Made by a program: the position numbers and the translations under genes | Shown here: positions 49,115-57,074 of the stretch, piece by piece | Position numbering within the stretch: the first letter of the stretch is position 1 | Layout of the letters: every line of letters begins with the position of its first letter | IMG/VR virus record: IMGVR_UViG_3300036861_000887 | Span: 1 to 61,345 of that record | DNA: 61,345 nucleotides | Direction: 5' to 3' (one strand) | Source: a virus | The notes under the pieces: generated by a model | What the model was told of the DNA's origin: nothing | What the model saw: only the letters and a program-made list of their open reading frames with translations | The model's database searches: none

Positions 49115-49681
49115 CTATGCCTCCTCGTCTTGAGGAGTGCCATTCCCGTCTTCAGCATCTTTCTTGAGCCAGTCCAGACGCTTTGCTGCGCCTTTGACCG
49201 GGTCATGCCATACCGTTGAGCGGCAGTCATCATAGTTGCACTTCGCTGGACGCTTGTAGGAGTCCATGGGTTTCGTCACCCCAACGGCAACAATCCATTC
49301 GCGATGGCAGACAAAGCAGAAATGCTTCAAGTACCGCCAAGGGGATTTAAGGATGAGTAAGTCCGTGGCGTCTGACACTTTTTCGAGGCCTATCATTTTT
49401 CCTGTCTCTCCCTCTTGACTATCCATAATGGGGATACTATACTCCCCTTCAGGGTTAGTTGTCAAGCGGTCGATTTCTCGTTGCAACGCATGGAGCATAC
49501 GCGTGCCTTCTTCTGTCAGTTGGAGTGGTTCTCTCTCAGGATTTGTGCGCCGCCTGGCAAACCGCCCTTCGCCTGAGAGCTTGAGTGTTTCGCCCAGCAT
49601 GATTTGCAACTGGGCGAGATGCAGTTCAATGGGTCGGGTGTCTTGGGACGGATCATGGAGCCGTCGTTTGCGCTCGGCCAT
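49115..49681 (-). CDS. Hypothetical protein with C-terminal zinc ribbon
   Basis: 188 residues. N-terminal coiled-coil (IELHLAQLQIMLGETLKLSG), then FCFVCHREW and KCNYDDCRSTVW, Cys/His ligands. GGAG before ATG. Could be a transcription or recombination accessory; not recognised. Confidence 0.58.
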   Translation of the reverse strand: MAERKRRLHDPSQDTRPIELHLAQLQIMLGETLKLSGEGRFARRRTNPEREPLQLTEEGTRMLHALQREIDRLTTNPEGEYSIPIMDSQEGETGKMIGLEKVSDATDLLILKSPWRYLKHFCFVCHREWIVAVGVTKPMDSYKRPAKCNYDDCRSTVWHDPVKGAAKRLDWLKKDAEDGNGTPQDEEA

Positions 49682-49748
49682 AGAGATCTCCGGTAGCCCG
49701 CACCCGGGACACTTCCCCTGCAGGACGGGTACGGAAAGCTGGGGGAGC

Positions 49749-49786
49749 GGCTGGGCTGTTTCCTTTGGCGAGTTGGCAGCCCAGCC
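49749..49786 (-). terminator. Strong hairpin after the 49.8-kb regulator
   Basis: GGCTGGGCTG / CAGCCCAGCC, 10-bp perfect arms, 18-nt loop, directly after the stop of the RHH-like gene. No T-run; attenuator or stabiliser rather than a canonical terminator. Confidence 0.5.
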
Positions 49787-49791
49787 GACGA

Positions 49792-49974
49792 TTACACGTG
49801 GGGATCATGGGTCCGACAGCAGGATAAGAACCGCTCAACGGCCTCTTCGATTAATGCCTGCAAGGTTTTGTCGTGTTGGGCTAAGCGCACCCGGAGTTCC
49901 TGGTGCGTTGGTCGGTCAACCCAGGCCTGGATATGGGCACGCGCTGGCTTCGGGGGCCGTTCTTGCTCTGTCAC
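49792..49974 (-). CDS. Ribbon-helix-helix-like regulator
   Basis: 60 residues, GTG start at 49974 after GGAGG (seven nt). Contains HIQAWVDRPTHQELRVRLAQ then KTLQALIEEAVERFL, a strand-helix-helix arrangement as in Arc/MetJ/CopG types. Divergent from the right operon and next to three TCATG direct repeats, its likely operator. Confidence 0.58.
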   Translation of the reverse strand: MTEQERPPKPARAHIQAWVDRPTHQELRVRLAQHDKTLQALIEEAVERFLSCCRTHDPHV

Positions 49975-49988
49975 CTTGGGTCCTCCTC

Positions 49989-50012
49989 TCATGGACTCAT
50001 GACTTCATGATG
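49989..50012. promoter_or_regulatory. Three 8-bp-spaced TCATG repeats (operator)
   Basis: TCATGGAC, TCATGACT and TCATGATG follow head to tail (49989-49996, 49997-50004, 50005-50012). Helical-face repeats of this kind suit ribbon-helix-helix repressors. They lie between divergent genes. Confidence 0.6.
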
Positions 50013-50067
50013 CAACAAGTATACCCCGCACCGCCTGAGCGGGCTAGGGGTAGGAAAGGGGTCGGGT

Positions 50068-50172
50068 ATGCGGATCAATTGGGCTTTTCTGTTCGGTGTG
50101 CCGGTGTGTCTGGTGTTATCGGTGGCCAGCTATGTGGGATTGGTCGTGATTGCGCGCTGGATCTTCAGCTAG
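50068..50172 (+). CDS. Tiny membrane protein, first gene of the right operon
   Basis: 34 residues, MRINWAFLFGVPVCLVLSVA, single membrane helix. AAGGGG seven nt upstream. Starts the plus-strand operon; precedes the Bro-N gene. Confidence 0.42.
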   Translation: MRINWAFLFGVPVCLVLSVASYVGLVVIARWIFS

Positions 50173-50182
50173 GAGCCATGGT

Positions 50183-50935
50183 GTGTCCAATCTGATCCCG
50201 TTCGAGTTCCATGGGCAAGAAGTTCCTGTACATATGGATGACTCGGGGAACCCTTGGTGGAATGCGTCAGAAATTGGGAAGGTGCTGGAGCATAGCAACC
50301 TTGCGATGCTGGTCAAGCGGCTGGACGAAGATGAGAAGGTCCTAAATTCAATTTATACCCCTGGTGGGCCGCAAGATACGTGGTTTGTCAACGAGTCTGG
50401 CCTGTACAACCTCATCATGGGGAGCCGCAAGAAAGAAGCCAAAGCCTTCAAGCGGTGGGTCACCCATGAAGTACTCCCCGCCATCCGGAAGACAGGGAAG
50501 TATGAAGTACCCAAGGTCCATGACCCGGCGCTACAAGCGCTCATCACCATGTCTGAACAGGTGAAAACGCTGGTCGTGGAACTCGATGCCACCCGGCAGG
50601 TTGCGCATGCTGCAGAGGAAAAAGCCGTCCGGGCCGAGACGAAAGCTGATCTGGCCTTGGAAGATGCGCACTATATGACCGTCAAAGAGTTTATTGGCAA
50701 GAACGGGCTGCTGCGGCAATTCCCGGTCCCGCAGCACAGTCGGATCGGCGCGTGGCTGAAGCGGTACTGCCTGCAATACGGCATTCCTATCCGCAGCAGC
50801 CCGGTCCATGGGGAGTCATGGGAGGAGGAGAACAGCTACAAGGTTGATGTGTTTTATGTCTGGCTGAAGTGGGAACAGACAAAGCCGCAGCAGCAGACGT
50901 TGCGGGCGGTGGCACCAGAACGGAAGACGACATGA
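50183..50935 (+). CDS. Bro-N domain protein (antirepressor type)
   Basis: 250 residues, GTG start at 50183 with AGGAG. Bro-N core: WWNASEIGKVLEHSNLAMLV, TWFVNESGLYNLIMGSRKKE, AFKRWVTHEVLPAIRKTGKY. The C-terminal part has a coiled coil (DATRQVAHAAEEKAV) and a helical domain with GRHIGAWLK-like HSRIGAWLKRYCLQYG. Bro-N proteins act as DNA-binding antirepressors in phages. Encoded right of the RHH-like regulator; may relieve repression of the HTH or RHH proteins. Confidence 0.82.
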   Translation: MSNLIPFEFHGQEVPVHMDDSGNPWWNASEIGKVLEHSNLAMLVKRLDEDEKVLNSIYTPGGPQDTWFVNESGLYNLIMGSRKKEAKAFKRWVTHEVLPAIRKTGKYEVPKVHDPALQALITMSEQVKTLVVELDATRQVAHAAEEKAVRAETKADLALEDAHYMTVKEFIGKNGLLRQFPVPQHSRIGAWLKRYCLQYGIPIRSSPVHGESWEEENSYKVDVFYVWLKWEQTKPQQQTLRAVAPERKTT

Positions 50936-50944
50936 GGAGCACTA

Positions 50945-51529
50945 ATGACCACTGAGGCGCTACACGGGACGACCTGGACCGAACTCTACCGAAAACGCGA
51001 CACGCTGGCCGCCTACTGGTATACGCGGCAAGGCACCCGCATTCCCTTGGAAGAGTACCAGAGCATGGGCAATGAGGCGCTCGCAGAAGGCCTCGCCACC
51101 TTTGACCCCACGAAAAGTCTGTCGCTGCTGCCCTACGTGACCATCCTGCTGCACAACCGACTGCGCCAGGTGCGGCTGCGGCAGGCGGGGGCAGGCAACC
51201 TCCAGCGCACCAACGGCGCGACGCGGGGCTTGCAGAAGTATCAGACGGACACGCAGGACGCGGCGTGGTGGCCGGTGCATGCCGGCATCACCCGTCCGGT
51301 GGGCGAGGCGCGGGTGTACCTCACCCAGATTCTCGCCTACCTGAAGGCCACCCTCGCCGACGACACCTGGCAGATGTTCGAGCAGCATGTGCACGGCGAC
51401 ACCCTGCGGGAGATCGGGGACGCGCATGGCGTGAGCCTGCGCCGCGTGGATTATCTGTTACGACACGCCCGGCAGGCGCTGTACGCCTGGCAGGGGCAGA
51501 AGGAGCGACGATGTCTGGAGAACTATTAA
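50945..51529 (+). CDS. Sigma-70-like factor
   Basis: 194 residues. Region 2-like: YQSMGNEALAEGLATFDPTK then LPYVTILLHNRLRQVRLRQ; region 4-like: DDTWQMFEQHVHGDTLREIG then VSLRRVDYLLRHARQAL. Length and two-region plan match ECF-size sigma factors. Likely redirects host RNA polymerase to phage promoters. AGGAG before ATG; the stop overlaps the next gene. Confidence 0.7.
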   Translation: MTTEALHGTTWTELYRKRDTLAAYWYTRQGTRIPLEEYQSMGNEALAEGLATFDPTKSLSLLPYVTILLHNRLRQVRLRQAGAGNLQRTNGATRGLQKYQTDTQDAAWWPVHAGITRPVGEARVYLTQILAYLKATLADDTWQMFEQHVHGDTLREIGDAHGVSLRRVDYLLRHARQALYAWQGQKERRCLENY

Positions 51530-51867
51530 CCGTGCGGGAGGCGATGGCGCGGATGGGCGTCACGAAACAGTGCGTGTACCAACGCATCGCGGAGGGGAGC
51601 CTCCCCGCCGTCCGGGTTCGCACTGCGAACCGGCGCTTGCAGGGGCAGCTGATGGTGCCTGCGGCGGCGGTTGAGCGGTTTCGCCAGTGTCCCGAGGACC
51701 TGAGCATTCCGACGGTGGCGCAGCAATGGGGGTGCAGTCACCAGGTTGTGTACCTCCGGGTGATGAGTGGGCGGTTGCCATCGCATCTGCACGGGACGCG
51801 CATGCTGGTGCGGCAGGCGGATGCCGAGCGGCTGGGGCAGGAGTATGCGCGCGGGAAAGGAGCATAA
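51511..51867 (+). CDS. Tandem HTH_17 (excisionase-like) DNA-binding protein
   Basis: 118 residues with two MerR-like units in one chain: LLTVREAMARMGVTKQCVYQ ... RLQGQLMVPAAAVERF and LSIPTVAQQWGCSHQVVYLR ... MLVRQADAERL. Two winged helices could bind a repeated site. AAGGAG upstream; overlaps the sigma-like stop by 19 nt. Confidence 0.65.
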   Translation: MSGELLTVREAMARMGVTKQCVYQRIAEGSLPAVRVRTANRRLQGQLMVPAAAVERFRQCPEDLSIPTVAQQWGCSHQVVYLRVMSGRLPSHLHGTRMLVRQADAERLGQEYARGKGA

Positions 51868-51871
51868 CGCG

Positions 51872-52126
51872 ATGCCAACACCGGCAGAGGTGGGCTTTCA
51901 GATTGCCAATGTCCTCCGGGAGGCGCTGGCCACGGCAGGCGTTGAGGCGACGATGGATGAGTATATCACGGGGTTTATAGGGTACTTTGGCGCCCTGATT
52001 CAGGCGAATGAGCCACCAGAGCGGCAGCAGCTGGCTGCGGGGCGGGCGATCTGTGCCCTGGCGCACCTCTTCGACATGGAGCTGTTGCCAGTGACGGACG
52101 TGCCGGAAGATGCGTCGCAGAACTAA
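51872..52126 (+). CDS. Small hypothetical protein
   Basis: 84 residues, helical (FQIANVLREALATAGVEATM ...). GGAG upstream. No motif recognised. Confidence 0.55.
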   Translation: MPTPAEVGFQIANVLREALATAGVEATMDEYITGFIGYFGALIQANEPPERQQLAAGRAICALAHLFDMELLPVTDVPEDASQN

Positions 52127-52139
52127 GAGGAGTCAGGCA

Positions 52140-52475
52140 ATGAGCCAGTGGGAGTTGATTGACCGACGGGTGCCAGGGTCGACAGACACGATTGCCGGGA
52201 ATTCGGTGGACAGGGACATGTTCCCCTACGCCCTCCAAGTGCCCGCCCCACCATTTATGCTGGGCAAACTGGGGGCACTGATTCCGCACGACGGCAAGGA
52301 GGAGGCACGGCTGATGCAGTATGCCCCGGAGCTGCTGGCGGTGTGTAAAGCATTCTATGTGGCCTGGCGAAGCCACCGGCGTGAGAAATCGCCTATGACA
52401 GACAACGAATTGACCGAGATTGCCCGGCACTGCGGCCTGGCGATTGTGAAGGCGACAGGGCAATTACCCGACTAA
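52140..52475 (+). CDS. Hypothetical protein
   Basis: 111 residues from MSQWELIDRRVPGSTDTIAG. Short beta/alpha with Pro-rich start (FPYALQVPAPPFMLGKLG) and helices (MQYAPELLAVCKAFYVAW). AGAGGAG about eight nt upstream. Unknown. Confidence 0.55.
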   Translation: MSQWELIDRRVPGSTDTIAGNSVDRDMFPYALQVPAPPFMLGKLGALIPHDGKEEARLMQYAPELLAVCKAFYVAWRSHRREKSPMTDNELTEIARHCGLAIVKATGQLPD

Positions 52476-52477
52476 CC

Positions 52478-52522
52478 ACCCTGCATCCTGACTGGCTTGG
52501 CGGCAGAGGCAGGATGCAGGGT
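52478..52522. repeat. 13-bp inverted repeat hairpin after a gene
   Basis: ACCCTGCATCCTG (52478-52490) / CAGGATGCAGGGT (52510-52522), 19-nt loop, one more C-G pair outward. Between two plus-strand genes; no T-run. Attenuator or terminator candidate. Confidence 0.55.
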
Positions 52523-52555
52523 GATCACACACTCACGAGACATACGGAGCATGTA

Positions 52556-53194
52556 ATGCACACACGTACCACACCACGACGACTGACACAATCTGCCCAC
52601 CTGGGCACCGCGTTGACCCTGGCCTTGACGCTGCTGGCGACCACCGCCAGTGCGGCCCCGCATTGCCCCCTCGGCATGAAGATTGGGCAGAGCCTCTGGC
52701 ATGCCAGCCATTTCTACCGGACCGAGGTGCTCGATACCAAGTACGGGGATGGCCTGTCCTTATATGTGTACACCAAAAATGTCGGGCCAGGACCCAGCAC
52801 CTGTTCCACCTCGATTGGCGCCTGTGGCTGGACGGGACGGTTACGCCAAGGTCGCATGCACAGCACCCGCTGCCTGCTGTACGAGCAACGGGAGACCGGA
52901 CGCTATACCGTCTGGCAAGTGGGGCAGGGGCCGCACTGCTTCTATCGCTTTGAGTTGTGCCAGTTGCCGAAAGGGGCGGTCCTGCCGGTCAGCACGCGCG
53001 ATGGTGCCGAAGAGGCTGGCGAGGGCAATGAACTCGCGGACGATAGCAACAACCCGGCTGGCCCGGGCGGTATCGATTTTTCCGGCGCCCTGGACCAGGA
53101 GGACCGCAGCAACGCGGACGAGGACGACGTAGCGGGCGAGGAGCAAAGTGAGTCGGCGGATGATGGCGTGGGGAACCCGGGGGGAGAACACTAA
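52556..53194 (+). CDS. Exported protein, acidic C-terminal tail
   Basis: 212 residues from MHTRTTPRRLTQSAHLGTAL with a signal peptide (LTLALTLLATTASA). Globular Cys-rich part (CPLGMKIG, CSTSIGACGWTGRL), then an acidic low-complexity tail. Extracellular; function unknown. GGAG before ATG 52556. Confidence 0.6.
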   Translation: MHTRTTPRRLTQSAHLGTALTLALTLLATTASAAPHCPLGMKIGQSLWHASHFYRTEVLDTKYGDGLSLYVYTKNVGPGPSTCSTSIGACGWTGRLRQGRMHSTRCLLYEQRETGRYTVWQVGQGPHCFYRFELCQLPKGAVLPVSTRDGAEEAGEGNELADDSNNPAGPGGIDFSGALDQEDRSNADEDDVAGEEQSESADDGVGNPGGEH

Positions 53195-53204
53195 GGAGAT
53201 GCGT

Positions 53205-53519
53205 GTGGAACAACTCACGAAAGAGCAGGCGATTCGCTTTGCCGCGAGCGGCGCATGGGAAAGCATGTCCCTCATGGACCGCGCCCGCTTCCAACTAGAG
53301 CAAGGCAAGCTCTGTATGCCGTTCGAGGTCTTTCATGCTGCCGTAGAGCATGCTCTTGGGCGCCCGGTCTGGACCCATGAGTTTGCGGACCCGCAGACGT
53401 TGCGCGATGAACTGTATGAGCGCAGTCCAAAAGCGACCATGGCGGAGGTGGTGGCAAAGATTCCCCAGGGCAAGCAGGTCATCATTGCGAAAGTACGCGA
53501 GACAGGCAGCGAACACTAG
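53205..53519 (+). CDS. DUF7736-like hypothetical protein, GTG start
   Basis: 104 residues from MEQLTKEQAIRFAASGAWES. The pattern MSLMDRARFQLEQGKLCMPF, FHAAVEHALGRPVWTHEFAD is one I recall from a widespread phage family of unknown function (I believe DUF7736). GTG 53205 lies six nt after AAGGAG; the adjacent ATG 53199 touches the SD. Confidence 0.6.
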   Translation: MEQLTKEQAIRFAASGAWESMSLMDRARFQLEQGKLCMPFEVFHAAVEHALGRPVWTHEFADPQTLRDELYERSPKATMAEVVAKIPQGKQVIIAKVRETGSEH

Positions 53520-53539
53520 CTGAGAGGAGGAATGCCCAC

Positions 53540-53806
53540 ATGCCACATCTGATCTACCAAGTTGCCTGTGGGGACAAGCATCGATTTGACACAAAGGATG
53601 AGGGGACACGGGTTTTGTTGATCATGCGCAAATACGGACACACCAGATTGTGTGTGGATAAGTGCAACTTCTGTCCTGGCTATCACATCGCCCATAGAGA
53701 CCACTCACCAAGTACCCGTCTCAGAAAAAAGCGATGGCGGGCACGCAAGCGGCTGGCAGCACAGCAGGGGCAGGACGGGAGAGGCGTACACACCCATGAC
53801 GAATAA
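53540..53806 (+). CDS. Small basic Cys/His protein
   Basis: 88 residues, LCVDKCNFCPGYHIAHRDHS gives a plausible zinc site; strongly basic C-terminus (RLRKKRWRARKRLA). Likely nucleic-acid binding. GGAGG upstream. Confidence 0.58.
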   Translation: MPHLIYQVACGDKHRFDTKDEGTRVLLIMRKYGHTRLCVDKCNFCPGYHIAHRDHSPSTRLRKKRWRARKRLAAQQGQDGRGVHTHDE

Positions 53807-53981
53807 AATTCGGATCACGCAAAATGACGAGCAATTGTGCGCATATTCAGGCGAGGTGAAAGGTGTCGTCCTTCTGGGCATTGGGGCAAATACCATAGCG
53901 CTCTGCCCAGAATGCGCAGCGGCTGTTGCCCAAGAACTCCTCCGGAAAGCCAGAGGAGGGAACGGGAGTAGCGAACACTAA
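53796..53981 (+). CDS. Very small CPEC protein
   Basis: 61 residues from MTNKIRITQNDEQLCAYSGE. One CPEC pair and LGIGANTIALC. Overlaps the previous gene. Unknown. Confidence 0.52.
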   Translation: MTNKIRITQNDEQLCAYSGEVKGVVLLGIGANTIALCPECAAAVAQELLRKARGGNGSSEH

Positions 53982-54010
53982 TCGCCCCCGTGGGGGCAAG
54001 GAGGGAGCCA

Positions 54011-54253
54011 GTGGAGCGACCGACGACGCTCGAGCAGTTACAAGCCCAGCCGGGGATGACCGCGGTGTTTGCCGCACACGAGTTGCGGGTGTCCTGTGAC
54101 GAATGCGGGGCGCAGAACCTGGACGCGACGGCGGGCTTTTACGTGCTGCAAGCCCGCAGCATCTTTCCCGACAGAAACCGGAGGAACCTCCTGCTGACCT
54201 GGGCGATCTGCGAATTGTGTGCGCAGGGCGTGCTGCACGGTGAGGGGGAATAG
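54011..54253 (+). CDS. Small zinc-ribbon-like protein, GTG start
   Basis: 80 residues. GTG 54011 after AAGGAGG and a GCCCCC-GT-GGGGGC hairpin (53984-53997). RVSCDECGAQ and WAICELCAQG look like zinc knuckles. Coupled to the next gene. Confidence 0.55.
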   Translation: MERPTTLEQLQAQPGMTAVFAAHELRVSCDECGAQNLDATAGFYVLQARSIFPDRNRRNLLLTWAICELCAQGVLHGEGE

Positions 54254-54255
54254 CG

Positions 54256-54519
54256 ATGCCCACCATCCCTTCCCACTTACCACCGGGCTGGTCCTGGGAG
54301 CCAATGGCGCCAGGGCTTGAGCCAGTCTTGACCTACTATCCGCCTGCTGCGCCACCGGGGACACGGGGCCGCAAGCTGACCGCCGAGCAGGTGTTGGATA
54401 TTCGGCGCAGCAGGCTCCCAGCGGGAGTCTTGGCAGGAGTGTACCGCGTGACTCCCTTCCATATTTGGAGAATTCAGCAGCGGCTCCAGTGGGCGCAGCT
54501 GCGAGGGGAGGGCGAATAG
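54256..54519 (+). CDS. Small HTH-like protein
   Basis: 87 residues; disordered Pro-rich half, then a resolvase-like helix-turn-helix (KLTAEQVLDIRRSRLPAGVL then YRVTPFHIWRIQQ). DNA binding likely. No SD mismatch noted. Confidence 0.55.
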   Translation: MPTIPSHLPPGWSWEPMAPGLEPVLTYYPPAAPPGTRGRKLTAEQVLDIRRSRLPAGVLAGVYRVTPFHIWRIQQRLQWAQLRGEGE

Positions 54520-54522
54520 GCC

Positions 54523-54720
54523 ATGTTCTCCTTTGCTGAACCGTTTTGCTACGACCCGACGGAACCGGAATCGCAGCAGTGGGATACCGTGTATCTCCTG
54601 CTGCTCGAGCGCGAGACGAAGCAGCACTTTATGCGGCTCCTGTTGGCCCTGCCCCAGCACGGGGCCACGGGACCATGCTGGCTGTCGCCGCAAGGGGCGG
54701 TGACGCTGATGTTCAACTGA
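54523..54720 (+). CDS. Small hypothetical protein
   Basis: 65 residues MFSFAEPFCYDPTEPESQQW, helical acidic middle. Starts 3 nt after the previous stop. Unknown. Confidence 0.5.
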   Translation: MFSFAEPFCYDPTEPESQQWDTVYLLLLERETKQHFMRLLLALPQHGATGPCWLSPQGAVTLMFN

Positions 54721-54738
54721 CGAAAGGACGCGGACAGT

Positions 54739-55014
54739 ATGTCTGAAGACCCAATCCGGTATTACACCTCCTGGCATGCATCAGGCAGGACACCCCTCAT
54801 GGTGCAGTTTACGAAAGATATTGACACCCAAAACATGCAAGGGCACGACTACCATCTGATGCGGCGCCGCTATAGTGCGGAAGGTCAGGACCTCTGTGAC
54901 CATCTCATCCGCCACCTGCCCGGTGGCCTGATTGACGCACTCTTTGGGGCGTTGTGTGCCTATAAAGCGAGTGTCTTTGTTGTCTCCCATGTGGAACCAG
55001 AAGAAGGAAAATAG
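54739..55014 (+). CDS. Hypothetical protein before the annealing protein
   Basis: 91 residues, alpha/beta (TPLMVQFTKDIDTQN, GGLIDALFGALCAYK). AAGGACGCGG upstream; ends two nt before the next gene, so probably co-expressed. No family recognised. Confidence 0.55.
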   Translation: MSEDPIRYYTSWHASGRTPLMVQFTKDIDTQNMQGHDYHLMRRRYSAEGQDLCDHLIRHLPGGLIDALFGALCAYKASVFVVSHVEPEEGK

Positions 55015-55016
55015 TC

Positions 55017-57074
55017 ATGGCTGAGAACGGCAGTAGCTTGATTGTAGCGACGTCAACCGCCCTGCAGGAACATCAGCAGGTCGATACCGCCATCATTGAG
55101 AAAGCGCTGATGTATGGGGATGTGGCGAAGCTGGACCCTGCGCAGCGGGTGCAGTTCTACCGCGCCATCTGTGCCAGTGTCGGTCTTAACCCTTTAACAC
55201 AACCATTTACTTTTTTAAAGCGCCAGGATGGTACGCTGTGGCCCTACGCCAACGCCTCCTGTGGCGAGCAATTGCGGAAGCTACACCGAGTCAGCACGCG
55301 GATTGTCAAGCGGGAGCACGAGGACATCTTTGGGGAGCGCATCTACCGAGTGGAGGCAGAGGCCTCAACGCCGGATGGGCGCACCTATCCGACGCAAGCC
55401 GTCGTGCCCCTCATGAAGGCGAAGCTGGAGCCCACCGGACAGAAATGGCCCGATGGCAATCCGAAGATGCGAGAGAAGCGGGATGCCGAGGGCGAAGTCA
55501 TCATGGCGCCGTTGCGTGGCGTGGAGTTGGCCAACGCCCTTATGCGGGCCGACTGTGTGCCGCTGGAGAGCGAAATTCTGACGCGGAAGGGCTGGAAAAC
55601 CTACGACGCGGTGAAGATTGGTGACGAAGTACTCGCCTACGATTGCGCAGATGATACCTGCCACTGGACACCGCTGGAAAACATTACCGTCTTTCCAGAG
55701 GCACTGACGATGGTGTTTGGTACGGAACTCCATAGCTTTCGATGCACCCCTGACCACTCCTGGGCTATTCGTGCAGAGGGGTACAAGCAGCGTGGCGCGA
55801 CCGCGCGAGGGCCATATACCAATCGGCAAGCCTCTCGACGCTTAGAAAAAGCGCATGCAGTCAAGGCTGGGCACCGGGTGATACTGTCAGCACCCGCCGA
55901 AGAAGGCAGCAGCACTCTTACGCCGGCAGAAGCAGCAATTCTTGGCTGGGTGATGACTGATGGCACGATACAGCAGCGTAAAGCCTCCTTTCGAGTGGGT
56001 ATTTGCCAGAGCAAGGAAGAAAACTTTGAGGCGATTGAGACCGCCCTGACCGGTACAGGCTATGCCGTATCGAAGGTGGTAGGGAAGCCCACAACGCGAG
56101 ACTTTGGGACGTATGTCTCCGAGTGTAAGCCACAAGTCTGGTGGTATCTCTCCGCCCATGATTCCCGGGCCTTATTCGCAAAAGCGGGGATTGCAGGTCC
56201 TCAGGATTTATCCCGTGTCGTAACGCAACTCTCACGGGCAGCTCGTCAGGCAATGTTTGCCGCCATGATGGCTGCTGATGGAGACGCCCGGCTCAATTTC
56301 GGGAAGATACGGAAACCCGGAGTGATGGATGCGTGGCAAATTCTCGCTACGCTAGAAGGCTATGCCCTTGGAAAGCTCGCGACTGAGCGGAATGTCCCCA
56401 CCCAGCGAGCCAGGAAGCAGCGCTATATGGCAGGCAGTAACGTGGAACTACGCGAGGCCTTTGTTGAAGCGGTTTGGTGTCCTACGACAAAATACGGAAC
56501 ATGGGTGATGCGGCAGCACGGGAATGTCACCATTACCGGCAACACGAAAGCCTCCCGCCGGGCGACTATGGGGTTGATTGGATTGGGGTGGATGGATCAG
56601 GAGGAGTATGGGGCGTACAAGGTGGGCTTCAATCCGCAGACGGGGGACGTGATTGAGGGACATGCTGAGCCTGTGGTGCCGAAGCCTCTCGAAACGCCGT
56701 CACCGGAAAAAGCCCAGCGCAACATCGAAGAGATGTTTGGGGATCGCCAACCAGCGTATAATCCTCCCAGTACCGCGACCACAGCGCAGGGGACGGTGAA
56801 CACAGAGACAGGCGAGGTGCTGGACGGGGAGACGACAGCGGACACGCGAGAGCCCGCCACCCAGCAAGAGTGGCTGGATCGCTGCTATCGTCTCTGCCAC
56901 GAGCGCGGCATCCCCCAGTTCGATTTCCGAGAGGATGTGCAACGCTATTGGACAGCACCCCTAGGCGTGCTGCCAGCGCGCCAGTTGTCCGAGGTCGCAG
57001 AGTGGTTGTTGAGTGGCGAACTCCCGGCGCGGTTGCAGGTGGTGGGGAGCGAGGCAGGGGAGACACAGCCATGA
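55017..57074 (+). CDS. RecT-like single-strand annealing protein containing an intein
   Basis: 685 residues. The extein is a phage recombination protein of the RecT/Bet-like type: ALMYGDVAKLDPAQRVQFYR, ICASVGLNPLTQPFTFLKRQ, SCGEQLRKLHRVSTRIVKRE, then LANALMRAD joined to TKASRRATMGLIGLGWMDQE, the usual (K/R)A(E/D)TKA(K/S)RR block. A 330-residue intein (residues 180-509) splits that block. After splicing about 355 residues remain, a normal size plus an extended C-terminus. It would anneal single strands in phage recombination or replication. AAGGAAAA before ATG. Confidence 0.85.
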   Translation: MAENGSSLIVATSTALQEHQQVDTAIIEKALMYGDVAKLDPAQRVQFYRAICASVGLNPLTQPFTFLKRQDGTLWPYANASCGEQLRKLHRVSTRIVKREHEDIFGERIYRVEAEASTPDGRTYPTQAVVPLMKAKLEPTGQKWPDGNPKMREKRDAEGEVIMAPLRGVELANALMRADCVPLESEILTRKGWKTYDAVKIGDEVLAYDCADDTCHWTPLENITVFPEALTMVFGTELHSFRCTPDHSWAIRAEGYKQRGATARGPYTNRQASRRLEKAHAVKAGHRVILSAPAEEGSSTLTPAEAAILGWVMTDGTIQQRKASFRVGICQSKEENFEAIETALTGTGYAVSKVVGKPTTRDFGTYVSECKPQVWWYLSAHDSRALFAKAGIAGPQDLSRVVTQLSRAARQAMFAAMMAADGDARLNFGKIRKPGVMDAWQILATLEGYALGKLATERNVPTQRARKQRYMAGSNVELREAFVEAVWCPTTKYGTWVMRQHGNVTITGNTKASRRATMGLIGLGWMDQEEYGAYKVGFNPQTGDVIEGHAEPVVPKPLETPSPEKAQRNIEEMFGDRQPAYNPPSTATTAQGTVNTETGEVLDGETTADTREPATQQEWLDRCYRLCHERGIPQFDFREDVQRYWTAPLGVLPARQLSEVAEWLLSGELPARLQVVGSEAGETQP
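55554..56543 (+). other. Intein with LAGLIDADG homing endonuclease
   Basis: 330 residues, Cys1 to Asn330, followed by Thr (+1). Block A CVPLESEILTRKGW, block B TPDHSW (65-70), two DOD motifs AILGWVMTDG (128-137) and FAAMMAADGD (235-244), C-terminal block GTWVMRQHGNVTITGN. The penultimate residue is Gly rather than the usual His, an accepted variation in some inteins. Confidence 0.92.
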
